From assembly GCF_026810225.1 (NCBI RefSeq), contig NZ_CP113865.1:881001-945000 (forward strand): a stretch of DNA of 64,000 nt. The letters run 5' to 3'. Positions 8,509 through 17,877 of this stretch are shown here, piece after piece; position 1 is the first letter of the stretch, and each line of letters begins with the position of its first letter. The stretch comes from Caldicellulosiruptor morganii (GTDB lineage Bacteria > Bacillota > Thermoanaerobacteria > Caldicellulosiruptorales > Caldicellulosiruptoraceae). A program made the translations under genes and the position numbers. The notes beneath the pieces were generated by a model. That model had not been told where the DNA came from. It ran no database searches and saw only the letters and a list, made by a program, of their open reading frames with translations.

Positions 8509-9678
8509 ATGAAGGTAGTCCTAATTGTGCTTGACAGTGTGGGGGTTGGTGAGTTAGAGGATGCAAAATTATACGGCGATGAGGGAAGCAACACACTTTC
8601 AAATACTTCATATGCAGTAGGTGGCCTGGATCTCAAGAACTTGTATAAGCTTGGAATAGGGAATATTACAGATATAAAAGGTACCCCTCCAAATCCCAAT
8701 GCGATTGGTGTTTTTGGGAAGTCCAGGGAAAAGTCAAAAGGTAAAGATACAATAACAGGGCACTGGGAGATAGCAGGGGTTATATTGGAAGAGCCATTTA
8801 AAACTTTTCCTCAGGGATTTCCTGAGGAGTTAATTGAGGAGTTTGAAAGGCGGATAGGTAGAAAAGTGCTTGGTAACAAAGTGGCTTCTGGAACAGAAAT
8901 AATAAAAGAGCTCGGAGAAGAACATATGAAAACTGGCTATCCTATTGTGTATACCTCTGCCGATTCTGTCTTTCAGATTGCTGCTCATGAAGAGGTCATT
9001 CCTTTAGAAAAGCTTTATGAAATATGTGAAATAGCAAGGGGAATGCTGGTTGGTAAGTGGCTTGTTGCAAGGGTTATTGCCCGACCTTTTGTTGGAAAAG
9101 ACAGAAATAGCTTTGTCAGGACTTATAACAGGAAGGACTTTGCAGTTGAGCCTCCTTATGAAACCCTGCTTGATAATGTGAAGGACTCAAGCCTTGAAGT
9201 TGTTGGTATTGGCAAGATTGAAGATATATTTGCAAAAAGAGGGTTGACTGTAAGCATTCATACAGAGGGTAACATGGATGGAATTAATAAGACCTTAAAA
9301 GCAATGGATGAGGTAAAAGATGGGCTTATATTCACTAACCTTGTTGATTATGACATGCTCTACGGACACAGAAATGACCCGATAGGCTATGCCAGGGCTC
9401 TGGTTGAATTCGATGAGAGACTTCCAGAGATTTTTGAAAAACTCAAAGAGGATGATATTCTCATAATTACAGCTGACCATGGATGTGACCCTACAACACC
9501 GAGCACAGACCATTCACGTGAACATGTGCCAGTATTGATATATGGTGAGAAGATTAAAAAAGGTCACAATCTTGGTACAAGAGAAAGTTTTTCTGATATT
9601 GGTCAGACCATTGCTGAGTATTTGAATGTAAAGCCTCTTAGAAATGGGAAGAGCTTTTTAAAAGAGATTTTGATATAA
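8509..9678 (+). CDS. deoB: Phosphopentomutase
   Basis: 389 residues, alkaline-phosphatase-superfamily mutase. Metal-site motifs are visible: [13 protein letters not shown] near the N-terminus, [11 protein letters not shown] with the phosphorylated Thr, and the C-terminal [22 protein letters not shown]. It interconverts (deoxy)ribose-1-phosphate and 5-phosphate with Mn2+, linking the two phosphorylases here to DeoC and the pentose phosphate pathway. GGAAGG ribosome site upstream. Confidence 0.96.
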   Translation: MKVVLIVLDSVGVGELEDAKLYGDEGSNTLSNTSYAVGGLDLKNLYKLGIGNITDIKGTPPNPNAIGVFGKSREKSKGKDTITGHWEIAGVILEEPFKTFPQGFPEELIEEFERRIGRKVLGNKVASGTEIIKELGEEHMKTGYPIVYTSADSVFQIAAHEEVIPLEKLYEICEIARGMLVGKWLVARVIARPFVGKDRNSFVRTYNRKDFAVEPPYETLLDNVKDSSLEVVGIGKIEDIFAKRGLTVSIHTEGNMDGINKTLKAMDEVKDGLIFTNLVDYDMLYGHRNDPIGYARALVEFDERLPEIFEKLKEDDILIITADHGCDPTTPSTDHSREHVPVLIYGEKIKKGHNLGTRESFSDIGQTIAEYLNVKPLRNGKSFLKEILI

Positions 9679-9719
9679 TTTTAGGGTGGAATTTTTATGA
9701 AAACATAGAGGTGATTTTT

Positions 9720-10535
9720 ATGTATTACCAGAGAGTTAAAGAAGCCGCTGAGTTTATCAAAAATCATATTCCTGAAATCCCGGAAATTGCTATCATATTG
9801 GGAAGTGGACTTGGAGAGTTTGCAGAGACAATGGAAAACAGAGTTGTGCTAAAATATTCTGAGATACCGCACTTTCCTGTATCAACAGTAAAAGGTCACA
9901 AAGGTAACCTGGTATTTGGAGAAGTAAAGGGAAGAAAAATTTTAGCATTTCAAGGAAGATTTCATCTTTATGAAGGGTATAAAGTGCATGAGGTTGTGTT
10001 CGGTGTAAGAGCAGCGGGACTTTTGGGGATTAAAAGTTTGATTGTGACAAATGCAGCGGGAGGAATCTCACAGTTTTTATCACCCGGTGATTTGATGGTG
10101 ATTAAAGACCATATCAATCTGTCAGGTGAAAATCCGGCAATTGGTGAGGATGCACAGTATTTTGGCGAAAGATTTTTTGATATGACATATGCATATGATA
10201 GAGAGATCATTGAAAAAGCAAAAGATGTCTATAAGAAAAACCGGGTTGACTACAAAGAGGGAGTGTATGCATTTTTAAAAGGACCTTCATATGAAACACC
10301 TTCTGAAATAAAGATGCTCAGAATTCTTGGTGCTGATGCTGTTGGCATGTCGACCGTGCCAGAAGTGATTGCAGCAAGGCAGATGGGACTCAAGGTATTC
10401 GGGATTTCCTGCATCACAAATATGGCAGCGGGAATTTTGGATAAGAAACTTTCACATCAAGAGGTTATAGAAGTATCAAATATGGTAGCAGAGAAGTTTA
10501 AAAAGATAATTGTTGATCTTATTGAAATAATATGA
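9720..10535 (+). CDS. punA: Purine nucleoside phosphorylase
   Basis: 271 residues from ATG 9720; AGAGGTG at 9707-9713 is the ribosome site, so the in-frame GTG at 9711 is not the start. PNP-I signatures: GSGLGEF, STVKGHKGNLVFG with the phosphate-site His, GRFHLYEGY, TNAAGG and GMSTVPEV. A trimeric enzyme splitting guanosine and inosine to base and ribose-1-phosphate. Last gene of the nucleoside operon. Confidence 0.95.
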   Translation: MYYQRVKEAAEFIKNHIPEIPEIAIILGSGLGEFAETMENRVVLKYSEIPHFPVSTVKGHKGNLVFGEVKGRKILAFQGRFHLYEGYKVHEVVFGVRAAGLLGIKSLIVTNAAGGISQFLSPGDLMVIKDHINLSGENPAIGEDAQYFGERFFDMTYAYDREIIEKAKDVYKKNRVDYKEGVYAFLKGPSYETPSEIKMLRILGADAVGMSTVPEVIAARQMGLKVFGISCITNMAAGILDKKLSHQEVIEVSNMVAEKFKKIIVDLIEII

Positions 10536-10540
10536 AAAAG

Positions 10541-10577
10541 TCCTGCATCGCTAAATAAAAGCGGTGCAGGATTTTTT
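10541..10577 (+). terminator. Terminator of the nucleoside operon
   Basis: Stem TCCTGCATCGC (10541-10551) / GCGGTGCAGGA (10561-10571, one G-T pair), then a T-run. Confidence 0.85.
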
Positions 10578-10650
10578 GTTTGTTATATAAAAAAACTGGG
10601 TAAATATCAAAATAGGAGAATTTTTTGCTGCGGGGAGAGAGAATAGCCTT

Positions 10651-11004
10651 ATGAAAAGGGTTTTGATTGTGGATGATGCAGCGTTTGTCAGGTATTCGTT
10701 GAAGCAGACGTTGGAAAAACATGGATTTGAAGTGGTTGGTGAGGCATGTGATGGAAAAAGCTGTCTTAAGATGTTTTCAGCTCTCAAACCTGACATTGTT
10801 ACACTTGACATTACTATGCCCGAAATGGATGGTATAGAAGTTTTAAAAAGGATTATGCAAATTGACAGGAATGCAAAAGTGGTTATGATAACAGCTCTTG
10901 GACAGGAAGAAAAGGTAAAAGAAGCAGTTTTGAATGGAGCAAAAGGTTTTATTGTAAAACCTTACAAAGAAGAGTATCTTGTAAAACTGCTAAACTCTCT
11001 GTAA
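10651..11004 (+). CDS. cheY: Chemotaxis response regulator CheY
   Basis: 117-residue stand-alone receiver domain. Acidic pocket Asp8/Asp9 (IVDDAA), phospho-acceptor Asp53 (TLDITMPEMDG), Thr81 and Lys103 (IVKPYKEE) all fit. No output domain. Phosphorylated by CheA, it should bind the flagellar switch. First gene of a cheY-cheA-cheW-mcp cluster on one strand. Confidence 0.92.
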   Translation: MKRVLIVDDAAFVRYSLKQTLEKHGFEVVGEACDGKSCLKMFSALKPDIVTLDITMPEMDGIEVLKRIMQIDRNAKVVMITALGQEEKVKEAVLNGAKGFIVKPYKEEYLVKLLNSL

Positions 11005-11025
11005 AAAAAAAAAGAAGGTGAAAAT

Positions 11026-12948
11026 GTGAATGAGCTAAGTAAAGACCCCATGTTTGAAATATTTATTTCTGAAGCAAGAGAAATTATAAATGGTTTGGAA
11101 AAGATATTTATAGAACTAAAGGAAGGAAATGTTGAGGAAAAGTTTGCTATTGAAGAAGCATTGAGATTGCTGCATACCTTGAAAGGTTCATCGGCTATGA
11201 TGGGTTATCAGGATATTTCAAAAATCTGTCACAAATTAGAAGATATATTTGTTAATTTAAAATCAACCAGTATTTCAACGAAAAATATTGACAAATTCAT
11301 ATTATATATGTTAAAAATTACTGATTTTTTAAACTCCCAGATTGTTTCAATTGAAAATATGTTACCGCTGTCTTCCTATGAAGATATTGAAAATGTTTTA
11401 TTGGAGTTAGAAAGCGCTTTGCTGCAAGAACCAGAAGATATCAATAATGAAAAGGGCAAAAAATATTTGATTGTTTTGTGCTTTGAAGATGGCTGGGAAA
11501 TGGAAAATTTACGTGCATTTTTGATTGTTCAGAAGCTAAAAGAATATGTAAATGTTTTAGAATATTTCCCACCCAATATAGAGACTGATACTTCAACTGC
11601 TGAAACTATAAAAAGAGAAGGTTTTAAAATACTAATTGAGACCTCAATTAGTAAAGAAGATATTTTATGTCTTTTCAATGATTTTGCATGGGTTAAAAGT
11701 ATCAAGATAGAAGAAAAAATGGAAAATGAAAAGAACATTTTTGAAAAGAACAATGAAAGAGAGGAGAACTGTGCAAAGAGTGTATCTGCAGCAGGACGAC
11801 TTATCAATGTCAATATTGAAAAGGTAGATAAATTGGTTGATTTAATTGGCGAAATGGTTGTGACGTTTTCTATGTTAACTCAACATCCAGATATCGAAAA
11901 GATAAAGACTGAAAGTTTTAAAAGCATAGCCCTGCAGATGTCAAAACTCATACGGGACATACAGGAAATAGCTATGTCCATGAGAATGGTGCCTCTTTCC
12001 AGTACCTTTCAAAAACTAAAAAGAATTGTAGTTGAAATGTCTGCAAAGCTAAACAAACAGGTTGAGGTGCATATAAGTGGTGAAGAAACAGAACTTGACA
12101 AGACTTTAATTGAGCATTTGACCGACCCTCTGATTCACTTAATCAGGAATGCAGTTGATCATGGTATAGAAGAAAAAGATGAGCGGCTAAAGAAAGGGAA
12201 AACACCTCATGGTAATATCTATATAAGTGCTAAAAATAGTGGTTCTGATGTTTTAATAACCATTGAAGATGATGGCAGAGGTCTTGACAGATCAAAGATT
12301 ATAAAAAAGGCTCTGGAAAGAGGACTTATTTCTGAAGAAAATGATGTAGATGAACAGCTTGTATATGACCTAATATTTCATACAGGTTTTTCTACAAAAG
12401 AAGAAGCAACAGAGTATTCGGGCAGAGGAGTTGGGCTTGACATTGTAAAGAGTAATGTTCAGAAAATAGATGGCACAGTATTTGTGGACTCTCAAAAAGA
12501 TACAGGAACCAGATTTACCATTAGAATTCCACTTACACTGGCTATTATTGATGGGATGCTTGTGAAAGTAAATGAACAGATATTTGTTTTACCTCTGTCC
12601 AATGTTATAGAAACATTTAAGGTTGAAAAAGAAGATATAATTGCTGAAGGGGATTATCAGTTTATATACAAAAGAGGAGCTTGCTATAAAGTTATTGACC
12701 TGCGAAAGGTTTTTTATAGTAAAGAAGCTCTGGAGGACCAAAGAACATTTTATATAGGAGTTCAGGTAGGCAGTAGCAATAAAATGGCAGTGCTACTGGT
12801 AGATGAGATGGTTTCTCAGCAGCAGGTTGTTATAAAGTCGCTGCCTCAGATTGTTGACAGAATAAAAGGAATTTCAGGATGCACGCTTTTAGGAAATGGT
12901 GGTATTGCTATGATTTTAGACGTTGATAGCTTGATAGAAAGGTGGTGA
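11026..12948 (+). CDS. cheA: Chemotaxis histidine kinase CheA
   Basis: 640 residues with domains in CheA order: P1 phosphotransfer (phospho-acceptor His50 in LLHTLKGSSAMMG), a poorly conserved P2-like region about 145-235, dimerisation P3, ATPase P4 (N box HLIRNAVDHGIE, G1 DDGRGLD, G2 GRGVGLDIVKSNV) and CheW-like P5 from about 510. It autophosphorylates in response to receptors and donates phosphate to CheY. GTG start with AAGAAGGTG upstream; overlaps the cheW upstream region by a few bases. Confidence 0.95.
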   Translation: MNELSKDPMFEIFISEAREIINGLEKIFIELKEGNVEEKFAIEEALRLLHTLKGSSAMMGYQDISKICHKLEDIFVNLKSTSISTKNIDKFILYMLKITDFLNSQIVSIENMLPLSSYEDIENVLLELESALLQEPEDINNEKGKKYLIVLCFEDGWEMENLRAFLIVQKLKEYVNVLEYFPPNIETDTSTAETIKREGFKILIETSISKEDILCLFNDFAWVKSIKIEEKMENEKNIFEKNNEREENCAKSVSAAGRLINVNIEKVDKLVDLIGEMVVTFSMLTQHPDIEKIKTESFKSIALQMSKLIRDIQEIAMSMRMVPLSSTFQKLKRIVVEMSAKLNKQVEVHISGEETELDKTLIEHLTDPLIHLIRNAVDHGIEEKDERLKKGKTPHGNIYISAKNSGSDVLITIEDDGRGLDRSKIIKKALERGLISEENDVDEQLVYDLIFHTGFSTKEEATEYSGRGVGLDIVKSNVQKIDGTVFVDSQKDTGTRFTIRIPLTLAIIDGMLVKVNEQIFVLPLSNVIETFKVEKEDIIAEGDYQFIYKRGACYKVIDLRKVFYSKEALEDQRTFYIGVQVGSSNKMAVLLVDEMVSQQQVVIKSLPQIVDRIKGISGCTLLGNGGIAMILDVDSLIERW

Positions 12949-12953
12949 GAATT

Positions 12954-13436
12954 ATGCAGGACAGAGTAATAAATGAAAGCTTAGAGGAATTGGAAGAGGG
13001 TATGAAGGATAGATACCTTATTTTTACAGTAGATAACCAGTACTATGGGATAGAAATAAAATATGTGATAGAGATTGTAGGGCTTTTACCCATTACTTAT
13101 CTGCCTCATCAGCGGGACTACATCAGAGGAATTGTCAATTTAAGAGGTAAGATAATACCTGTAATTGATGCGAGAATAAGGCTTGGGAAAGTATATAAAG
13201 AATATCAAGAAAGAACATGTATAATTGTTGTTAGCATAAATGGTTTTCAGGTTGGAATTATTGTTGATTATGTTAATGAGGTTGCGATTATAAAAGAGGA
13301 GGAGATTACATCTCTTCCGGAAGTGGAAAGACAGGATGATAAAAGATTTGTAAAGGGTGTAGCAAATTCCTCTGGAAGACTAATTCTTCTGCTGGATTGT
13401 GAAAAGTTTGTAAGCCCCGAAAAGATTGAACTTTAA
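12954..13436 (+). CDS. cheW: Chemotaxis adaptor CheW
   Basis: 160 residues from ATG 12954; AAGGTGGTGA just upstream is the ribosome site and includes the cheA stop, so the in-frame GTG at 12942 is unlikely. Single CheW SH3-like domain with [33 protein letters not shown] and the C-terminal [10 protein letters not shown]. It couples the receptor to CheA. Confidence 0.93.
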   Translation: MQDRVINESLEELEEGMKDRYLIFTVDNQYYGIEIKYVIEIVGLLPITYLPHQRDYIRGIVNLRGKIIPVIDARIRLGKVYKEYQERTCIIVVSINGFQVGIIVDYVNEVAIIKEEEITSLPEVERQDDKRFVKGVANSSGRLILLLDCEKFVSPEKIEL

Positions 13437-13461
13437 AAATAAAAAGAAAGGGAGTGGGAAT

Positions 13462-15012
13462 ATGAAGTTTTTTAAGAATATGAGAATTTCATTAAAGATT
13501 TTATCAGGATTCTTTATAATTTTGGTTCTATTCTCTATTATGGGGATTATAGCAATAAATAGCTTGAACAAAATTCATGACGAATTTGATACTATGTATG
13601 AAAATAATGTAAAGGCGTTTATGTATATAAGTGAAGTACTGAACGGATTTCAAAGGCAGAGAGTAAATTATAGAAATGTTTTACTTTCTCGAAATGCAAG
13701 TGAAATGCAGTCTTATATTCAAAGAACAGGCGAAATAACCAATCTTTACAAGTCAAGCTTACAGGAGTTTTCAAAGATAATAAGAGAAAGGGATATTTTA
13801 GATGAATATCAGAAGCTTGAAAGTTATCTTGTCCAGTACGATCAGCTTACAAATCAAATATTGGAACTTGCCAGGACAGACAAAAAGGCTGCAATTGACC
13901 TTTTGTTTGCGCAAAGTTCAGCTCAACTTGTAGCAGATGTTCAGAATTCAATAAACAATTTATACAACCTGGAACGCAAATACATTGAAAAGTTGAATAA
14001 AGATGCTTCTCAGTTGGCATCTCAAACCAGAGCTTTGCTAATAGTTGTAATTGTTGTGTCAATAGTTGCTGGAGTGATCCTGGCTTTACTTATCTCAAAT
14101 ATGATTAGCAAACCTTTGAACAAAATGGTTTTTGTTGCCGAAGCAATAGCAGATGGTGATTTGACAATTGAAATAGAGGATGATTCTAAGGATGAAATAG
14201 GGAAGCTGGCTGGTGCATTTAATAAAATGGTAAATGGTTTGAACCAGCTTATTTATGGGATTAAAACAGCTGCAGAGCAGGTTGCACTTGGAGCAAAACA
14301 ACTTTCTGACGCATCACAGAGTCTTGCACAGGGTGCAACAGAGCAAGCATCAGTTGTGGAGCAGCTTAATGCTTCTGTTGAAGAAGTTTCTGCTCAGACA
14401 AAGCAAAATGCTCAGAATGTTGAAGAAGCATCTAAGTTTGCCAACCAGATTAAGGAAGATGCAAAGACGGGAATGGAGCAGATGGAACATATGATGAAGG
14501 CAATGGAAGAAATTAGTTTAGCATCATCGAATATATCGAAAATCATAAAAACAATTGATGAGATAGCATTCCAGACAAATATACTGGCCTTAAACGCAGC
14601 GGTTGAAGCAGCAAGAGCAGGCAGTTACGGTAAAGGGTTTGCGGTTGTGGCTGAAGAAGTGAGGAATTTAGCAACGCGAAGTGCGAATGCTGCTAAAGAG
14701 ACAAGCAGCCTGATAGAATCCACTATAAAAAAGATAGAAGCAGGTGATGCTATCACAAAACAAACACACGCTTCTCTTGACAAGATTGCAAAGAGTATTG
14801 ACAGGATGGCAATGATTATGAACGATATTTCCTATTCTTCAAAAGAACAGTCAGAGGCAATAACACAGATTTCAGAAGGTATAAATCAGGTGGCAAATGT
14901 TGTGCAGAGCAATTCGGCAAATTCTCAGGAAACTGCTGCTGCCTCAGAAGAGCTTTACAGCCAGGCAGATACACTTAAAAGCCTTGTTGAAAGGTTTAAA
15001 ACAAAAGCATAA
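13462..15012 (+). CDS. Methyl-accepting chemotaxis protein
   Basis: 516 residues from ATG 13462 (GGGAGTGG ribosome site). TM1 about residues 12-34, a helical extracytoplasmic four-helix-bundle sensor region about 35-190, TM2 about 191-211, HAMP about 212-265, then a long methylation and signalling coiled coil. The hairpin tip is the conserved core around [20 protein letters not shown]. No CheR/CheB-binding pentapeptide is visible. Encoded with its own CheY/A/W; no cheB, cheR, cheC or cheD is in the window. Ligand unknown. Confidence 0.94.
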   Translation: MKFFKNMRISLKILSGFFIILVLFSIMGIIAINSLNKIHDEFDTMYENNVKAFMYISEVLNGFQRQRVNYRNVLLSRNASEMQSYIQRTGEITNLYKSSLQEFSKIIRERDILDEYQKLESYLVQYDQLTNQILELARTDKKAAIDLLFAQSSAQLVADVQNSINNLYNLERKYIEKLNKDASQLASQTRALLIVVIVVSIVAGVILALLISNMISKPLNKMVFVAEAIADGDLTIEIEDDSKDEIGKLAGAFNKMVNGLNQLIYGIKTAAEQVALGAKQLSDASQSLAQGATEQASVVEQLNASVEEVSAQTKQNAQNVEEASKFANQIKEDAKTGMEQMEHMMKAMEEISLASSNISKIIKTIDEIAFQTNILALNAAVEAARAGSYGKGFAVVAEEVRNLATRSANAAKETSSLIESTIKKIEAGDAITKQTHASLDKIAKSIDRMAMIMNDISYSSKEQSEAITQISEGINQVANVVQSNSANSQETAAASEELYSQADTLKSLVERFKTKA

Positions 15013-15040
15013 AAGGTGTTAAAATAACCTGTCCTGGTTT

Positions 15041-15086
15041 GAAAGGGCTGTTTACAAAAACAACAAAACAGCCCTTTCATTATTTT
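15041..15086 (+). terminator. Terminator of the chemotaxis cluster
   Basis: 13-bp stem GAAAGGGCTGTTT (15041-15053) / AAACAGCCCTTTC (15066-15078), followed by ATTATTTT; long stem, weak T-tail. Confidence 0.7.
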
Positions 15087-15099
15087 GTATCGATACAAA
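15084..15099. promoter_or_regulatory. 16-bp perfect palindrome upstream of the ECF S-component gene
   Basis: TTTGTATCGATACAAA is self-complementary and lies about 80 bases before the transporter gene. It could be a repressor site; no cognate regulator is adjacent. Confidence 0.35.
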
Positions 15100-15177
15100 T
15101 TGGTTAATTGGTTTTGATTTTTATTTTTCATAATAATAAAATTGTTGTTGAACAAAATTCTTTGTTGAGGTGAGAAT

Positions 15178-15732
15178 ATGGGACAAAAAACCAGGTTCTG
15201 GGTATTTTCAGGGTTGCTTGCTGCAGCTGTTTTTGTTCTGACATTTACAATTAAGATACCACTGCCAGCAGGCTATTTTAATATTGGTGATGTTATTATT
15301 ATGCTGGCGTCAATTTTGTTTGGCAAAGGGATTGGTTTTTTGGCTGGTTCTTTTGGTTCTGCTCTGGCAGATGTGACATCAGGGTATCTTATCTATGCTC
15401 CATTTACATTTATTGTTAAAGGTCTGGAAGGATATATTTGTGGTATTGTATTTGAAAGTTTAAAAAAAGATAAAAAAGAAATTCCTGGTTTTATTATCTC
15501 CAGCATTTTAAGTGGTATCTGGATGGCAGCGGGATATTTTCTATCTGAAGCTTTTGTATTAAAATATCTATCATCAGCATTAAATGTTAATAGAGACCTT
15601 CAATTTGGTTTGAAAACTGCGCTTGTGAATTTTCCTTTTAATCTACTTCAGGGAATTTTATCGGCAGTGATTACTATAATACTGGTATTTCCGCTGTATA
15701 GAAATAAATTTATCGGGAAGATGAGAATTTGA
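15178..15732 (+). CDS. ECF transporter S component (substrate-binding membrane subunit)
   Basis: 184 residues, about six hydrophobic helices. The N-terminus (RFWVFSGLLAAAVFVLTFTIKIPL, split by short charged turns) and PAGYFNIGDVIIMLASILFG followed by GSFGSALADVTSGY are typical of ECF S components for vitamins or cofactors. The A, A' and T subunits are not in the window, so it would use a shared group II module. Substrate cannot be read from sequence. GAGGTGAG ribosome site; the next gene overlaps its stop (TTGA). Confidence 0.82.
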   Translation: MGQKTRFWVFSGLLAAAVFVLTFTIKIPLPAGYFNIGDVIIMLASILFGKGIGFLAGSFGSALADVTSGYLIYAPFTFIVKGLEGYICGIVFESLKKDKKEIPGFIISSILSGIWMAAGYFLSEAFVLKYLSSALNVNRDLQFGLKTALVNFPFNLLQGILSAVITIILVFPLYRNKFIGKMRI

Positions 15733-16481
15733 AGTATTTGAGATTTCCCCACCTGCCAGACAATAAAGTAACCCATGTTTTGATTGATAAAAGGGCATAT
15801 GATAAGACAGTATATCTATTAGAAGATTTGAAGATAAATATAATCTTTTGTGAAAAGTCAAATGACGTATATGAAGCCATATCTTCTCATCCAGATATAT
15901 TTTATTTTCATTATGAAAGTAATTTAATCTTTGCCGCTCCCAACTCACCAAAGAAGACTACCAGTGAACTTTTTAAGCTGGGGTTCAATATAATATTTGG
16001 TGAGAAAGGTATATCTAAAAAATATCCCGAGGATATTGGTTATAACCTGGCGAGAATTGATAAATACATCTTTCACAATTTCAGATTTACTGATAGAATT
16101 ATTTTAAATTATATAGAAAGAGATAACCTGAGAAAAATACATGTAAACCAGGGATATACAAAGTGTTCAATATTGATTGTAAGCAATAAGGCAATTATAA
16201 CCTCAGATAAAAAAATATACCAGAAAGCTATTGAAAATAACATGGATGCACTTTTGATAGTGCCCGGATTTATAAAATTGGAAGGGTTAAGCTATGGATT
16301 TATTGGTGGTTGTGGAGGACTGATTGACAGGGATGTTTTAATTTTCAATGGTGATATATCAAAACATCCGGATTATAGCAAAATCAAAGAGTTTCTAAAA
16401 AAACAAAAAGTTGAATGCTTGTGTGCAGAAGGTTTTGAGCTTTCAGATATAGGTTCAATCATTCCTTTGTGTCAGCAGTAA
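15729..16481 (+). CDS. DUF6873-like protein (GME-fold type)
   Basis: 250 residues, TTG start overlapping the ECF gene's stop, so translationally coupled. Features: PHLPDNKVTHVLIDKR at the start, AISSHPDIFYFHYESN, GYNLARIDKYIFHNFRFTD, VNQGYTKCSI and PGFIKLEGLSYGFIGGCGG, matching what I recall of DUF6873 proteins, predicted to share the fold of guanidino-modifying enzymes. Cys in GYTKCS and GGCGG and the His in SHPDI are candidate functional residues. No reaction is known to me. Confidence 0.65.
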   Translation: MKYLRFPHLPDNKVTHVLIDKRAYDKTVYLLEDLKINIIFCEKSNDVYEAISSHPDIFYFHYESNLIFAAPNSPKKTTSELFKLGFNIIFGEKGISKKYPEDIGYNLARIDKYIFHNFRFTDRIILNYIERDNLRKIHVNQGYTKCSILIVSNKAIITSDKKIYQKAIENNMDALLIVPGFIKLEGLSYGFIGGCGGLIDRDVLIFNGDISKHPDYSKIKEFLKKQKVECLCAEGFELSDIGSIIPLCQQ

Positions 16482-16561
16482 CAAAAAGAACATACTTAAA
16501 AAGGTTTTTTGGGGGTATATTTATTATAGTCCCCTTTCTCAGAGAAATTATTTGTTGGGAT

Positions 16562-17464
16562 GTGGTAAGTGTGCAAATATTGAGTTTGGGAGTGGCAGAG
16601 GATCCTTTATTTGTATATAGCAGCTTGAAGAAGCAGCTTGGAGAAATTGAAAGTTTAAAAGCTCTTTCGATAGAGCAAAGACAAAGTGGCAAAATAACTT
16701 TTTATGGAATATTTTTAAGTGATGAGGAAATAAAGAAAAACCTTGATTTGCACACATATGAAAGAATAAGATATTTTATTGCAGCGGCAATATGCAATGT
16801 GATAATTGAATATACCCGGGAAAGGCTTATTGATAAGTTAATAGAGGAGAATTACTATTTTTTAGATAGAATAGAAAGAGAAAAGATCCTATGTGAAAGC
16901 AAAAAAAGGGTAAGTGAGATAATTGAAAGCAATGGCTTTTCAAATGTGAAGTATGAGATAATAAAAAAAATTTTGGAGTTTCTTGATTCTAATTTTGAGT
17001 TCAATTTTGAAGGCTTTTTAACTTTCAGGTTAAAAGACTATCTAAAAGTTATTAAAGATGTAATTGAAGATGTAGCAAGTAAATACTTTTTTGAAAGAGA
17101 ATATATTCAATTTGTAAATCTTTTAAAATATTTTGTCAGTCTTCAGAATACAAAAATAGATTTAATTCACATCCTGCCAGATGAAAAAGCATATATCCTG
17201 TATGACCGGGAATTTAAAGAGATAAGAGATGAATTTTTTGAGATGCTATCTAAGAATTTGAAGTTGAATCTGGCTAAGGAAGATGTTTTGCTCAGCAGGC
17301 TTATTTCTCTTTCACCGCAGCAGATTATCTTTCATGAACATGGTTATACAGACTTTTCACGGGATATTCTGGATTTGCTTTCTCTTATATTCGAAGATAG
17401 AATTTGCTTTTGCAGGGAATGTGATATTAAAATTTCAAATCCTTTGCCCAAAAGTGAGGATTAA
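16562..17464 (+). CDS. ytxC: YtxC-like protein (putative sporulation protein family)
   Basis: About 300 residues. The start is uncertain: GTG 16562 (residues VVSVQILSLGVAED) fits homologue N-termini better than the longer frame from 16469, whose first 31 codons are unlike the family. The body is helical and Lys/Glu rich, with FIAAAICNVIIEYTRERLI, FLTFRLKDYLKVI (family hallmark) and a C-terminal stretch ending CFCRECDIKISN. YtxC is conserved in spore-formers but its role is unknown; presence does not prove sporulation. Confidence 0.75.
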   Translation: MVSVQILSLGVAEDPLFVYSSLKKQLGEIESLKALSIEQRQSGKITFYGIFLSDEEIKKNLDLHTYERIRYFIAAAICNVIIEYTRERLIDKLIEENYYFLDRIEREKILCESKKRVSEIIESNGFSNVKYEIIKKILEFLDSNFEFNFEGFLTFRLKDYLKVIKDVIEDVASKYFFEREYIQFVNLLKYFVSLQNTKIDLIHILPDEKAYILYDREFKEIRDEFFEMLSKNLKLNLAKEDVLLSRLISLSPQQIIFHEHGYTDFSRDILDLLSLIFEDRICFCRECDIKISNPLPKSED

Positions 17465-17480
17465 CTCCTCACTTTTTTGC
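17453..17480 (+). terminator. Terminator after the ytxC-like gene
   Basis: AGTGAGGA (17453-17460) / TCCTCACT (17466-17473) then T-run; the stop codon is in the loop. Confidence 0.85.
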
Positions 17481-17498
17481 TTTTTAAAAAAGATCAAG

Positions 17499-17527
17499 TT
17501 TACTTCAGCTATTTAAAGTGATATAAT
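17499..17527 (+). promoter_or_regulatory. Promoter of the yerC-like gene
   Basis: TTTACT (17499-17504), 17 bases, TATAAT (17522-17527). Confidence 0.65.
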
Positions 17528-17565
17528 TTTGAAGGAATCTCCTCAAAAGAGGTGTAGAAAGTAGC

Positions 17566-17877
17566 ATGAATCAAAAGCTTAAAAATGAAATGACAGACCA
17601 TCTTTTTGAGGCAATACTTACGCTAAAGTCAATAGATGAATGTTATAATTTCTTTGAAGACCTGTGTACTGTAAAAGAGATACAGGAGCTTTCACAGAGA
17701 TTTGAAGTGGCAAAATTATTGTTTGAAGGAGCAAAATATAGCGAAATAACCCAGAAAACAGGTGCTTCACCTGCAACTATAAGTAGAGTAAATAGATGCT
17801 TGCATTATGGAGCAGATGGATATAAAACTGTATTGGAAAGAATGAAACAAAAAAACAGATTGGATGAGAAAAAGTGA
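17566..17877 (+). CDS. yerC: YerC/YecD-family TrpR-related regulator
   Basis: 103 residues. TrpR-like helical DNA-binding protein: DLCTVKEIQELSQRFEVAKLL followed by the helix-turn-helix YSEITQKTGASPATISRVNRCL. YerC proteins are small Firmicute regulators with no tryptophan pocket clearly retained. It overlaps the next gene by 4 bases, suggesting co-transcription with the methyltransferase gene; target unknown. Confidence 0.88.
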   Translation: MNQKLKNEMTDHLFEAILTLKSIDECYNFFEDLCTVKEIQELSQRFEVAKLLFEGAKYSEITQKTGASPATISRVNRCLHYGADGYKTVLERMKQKNRLDEKK

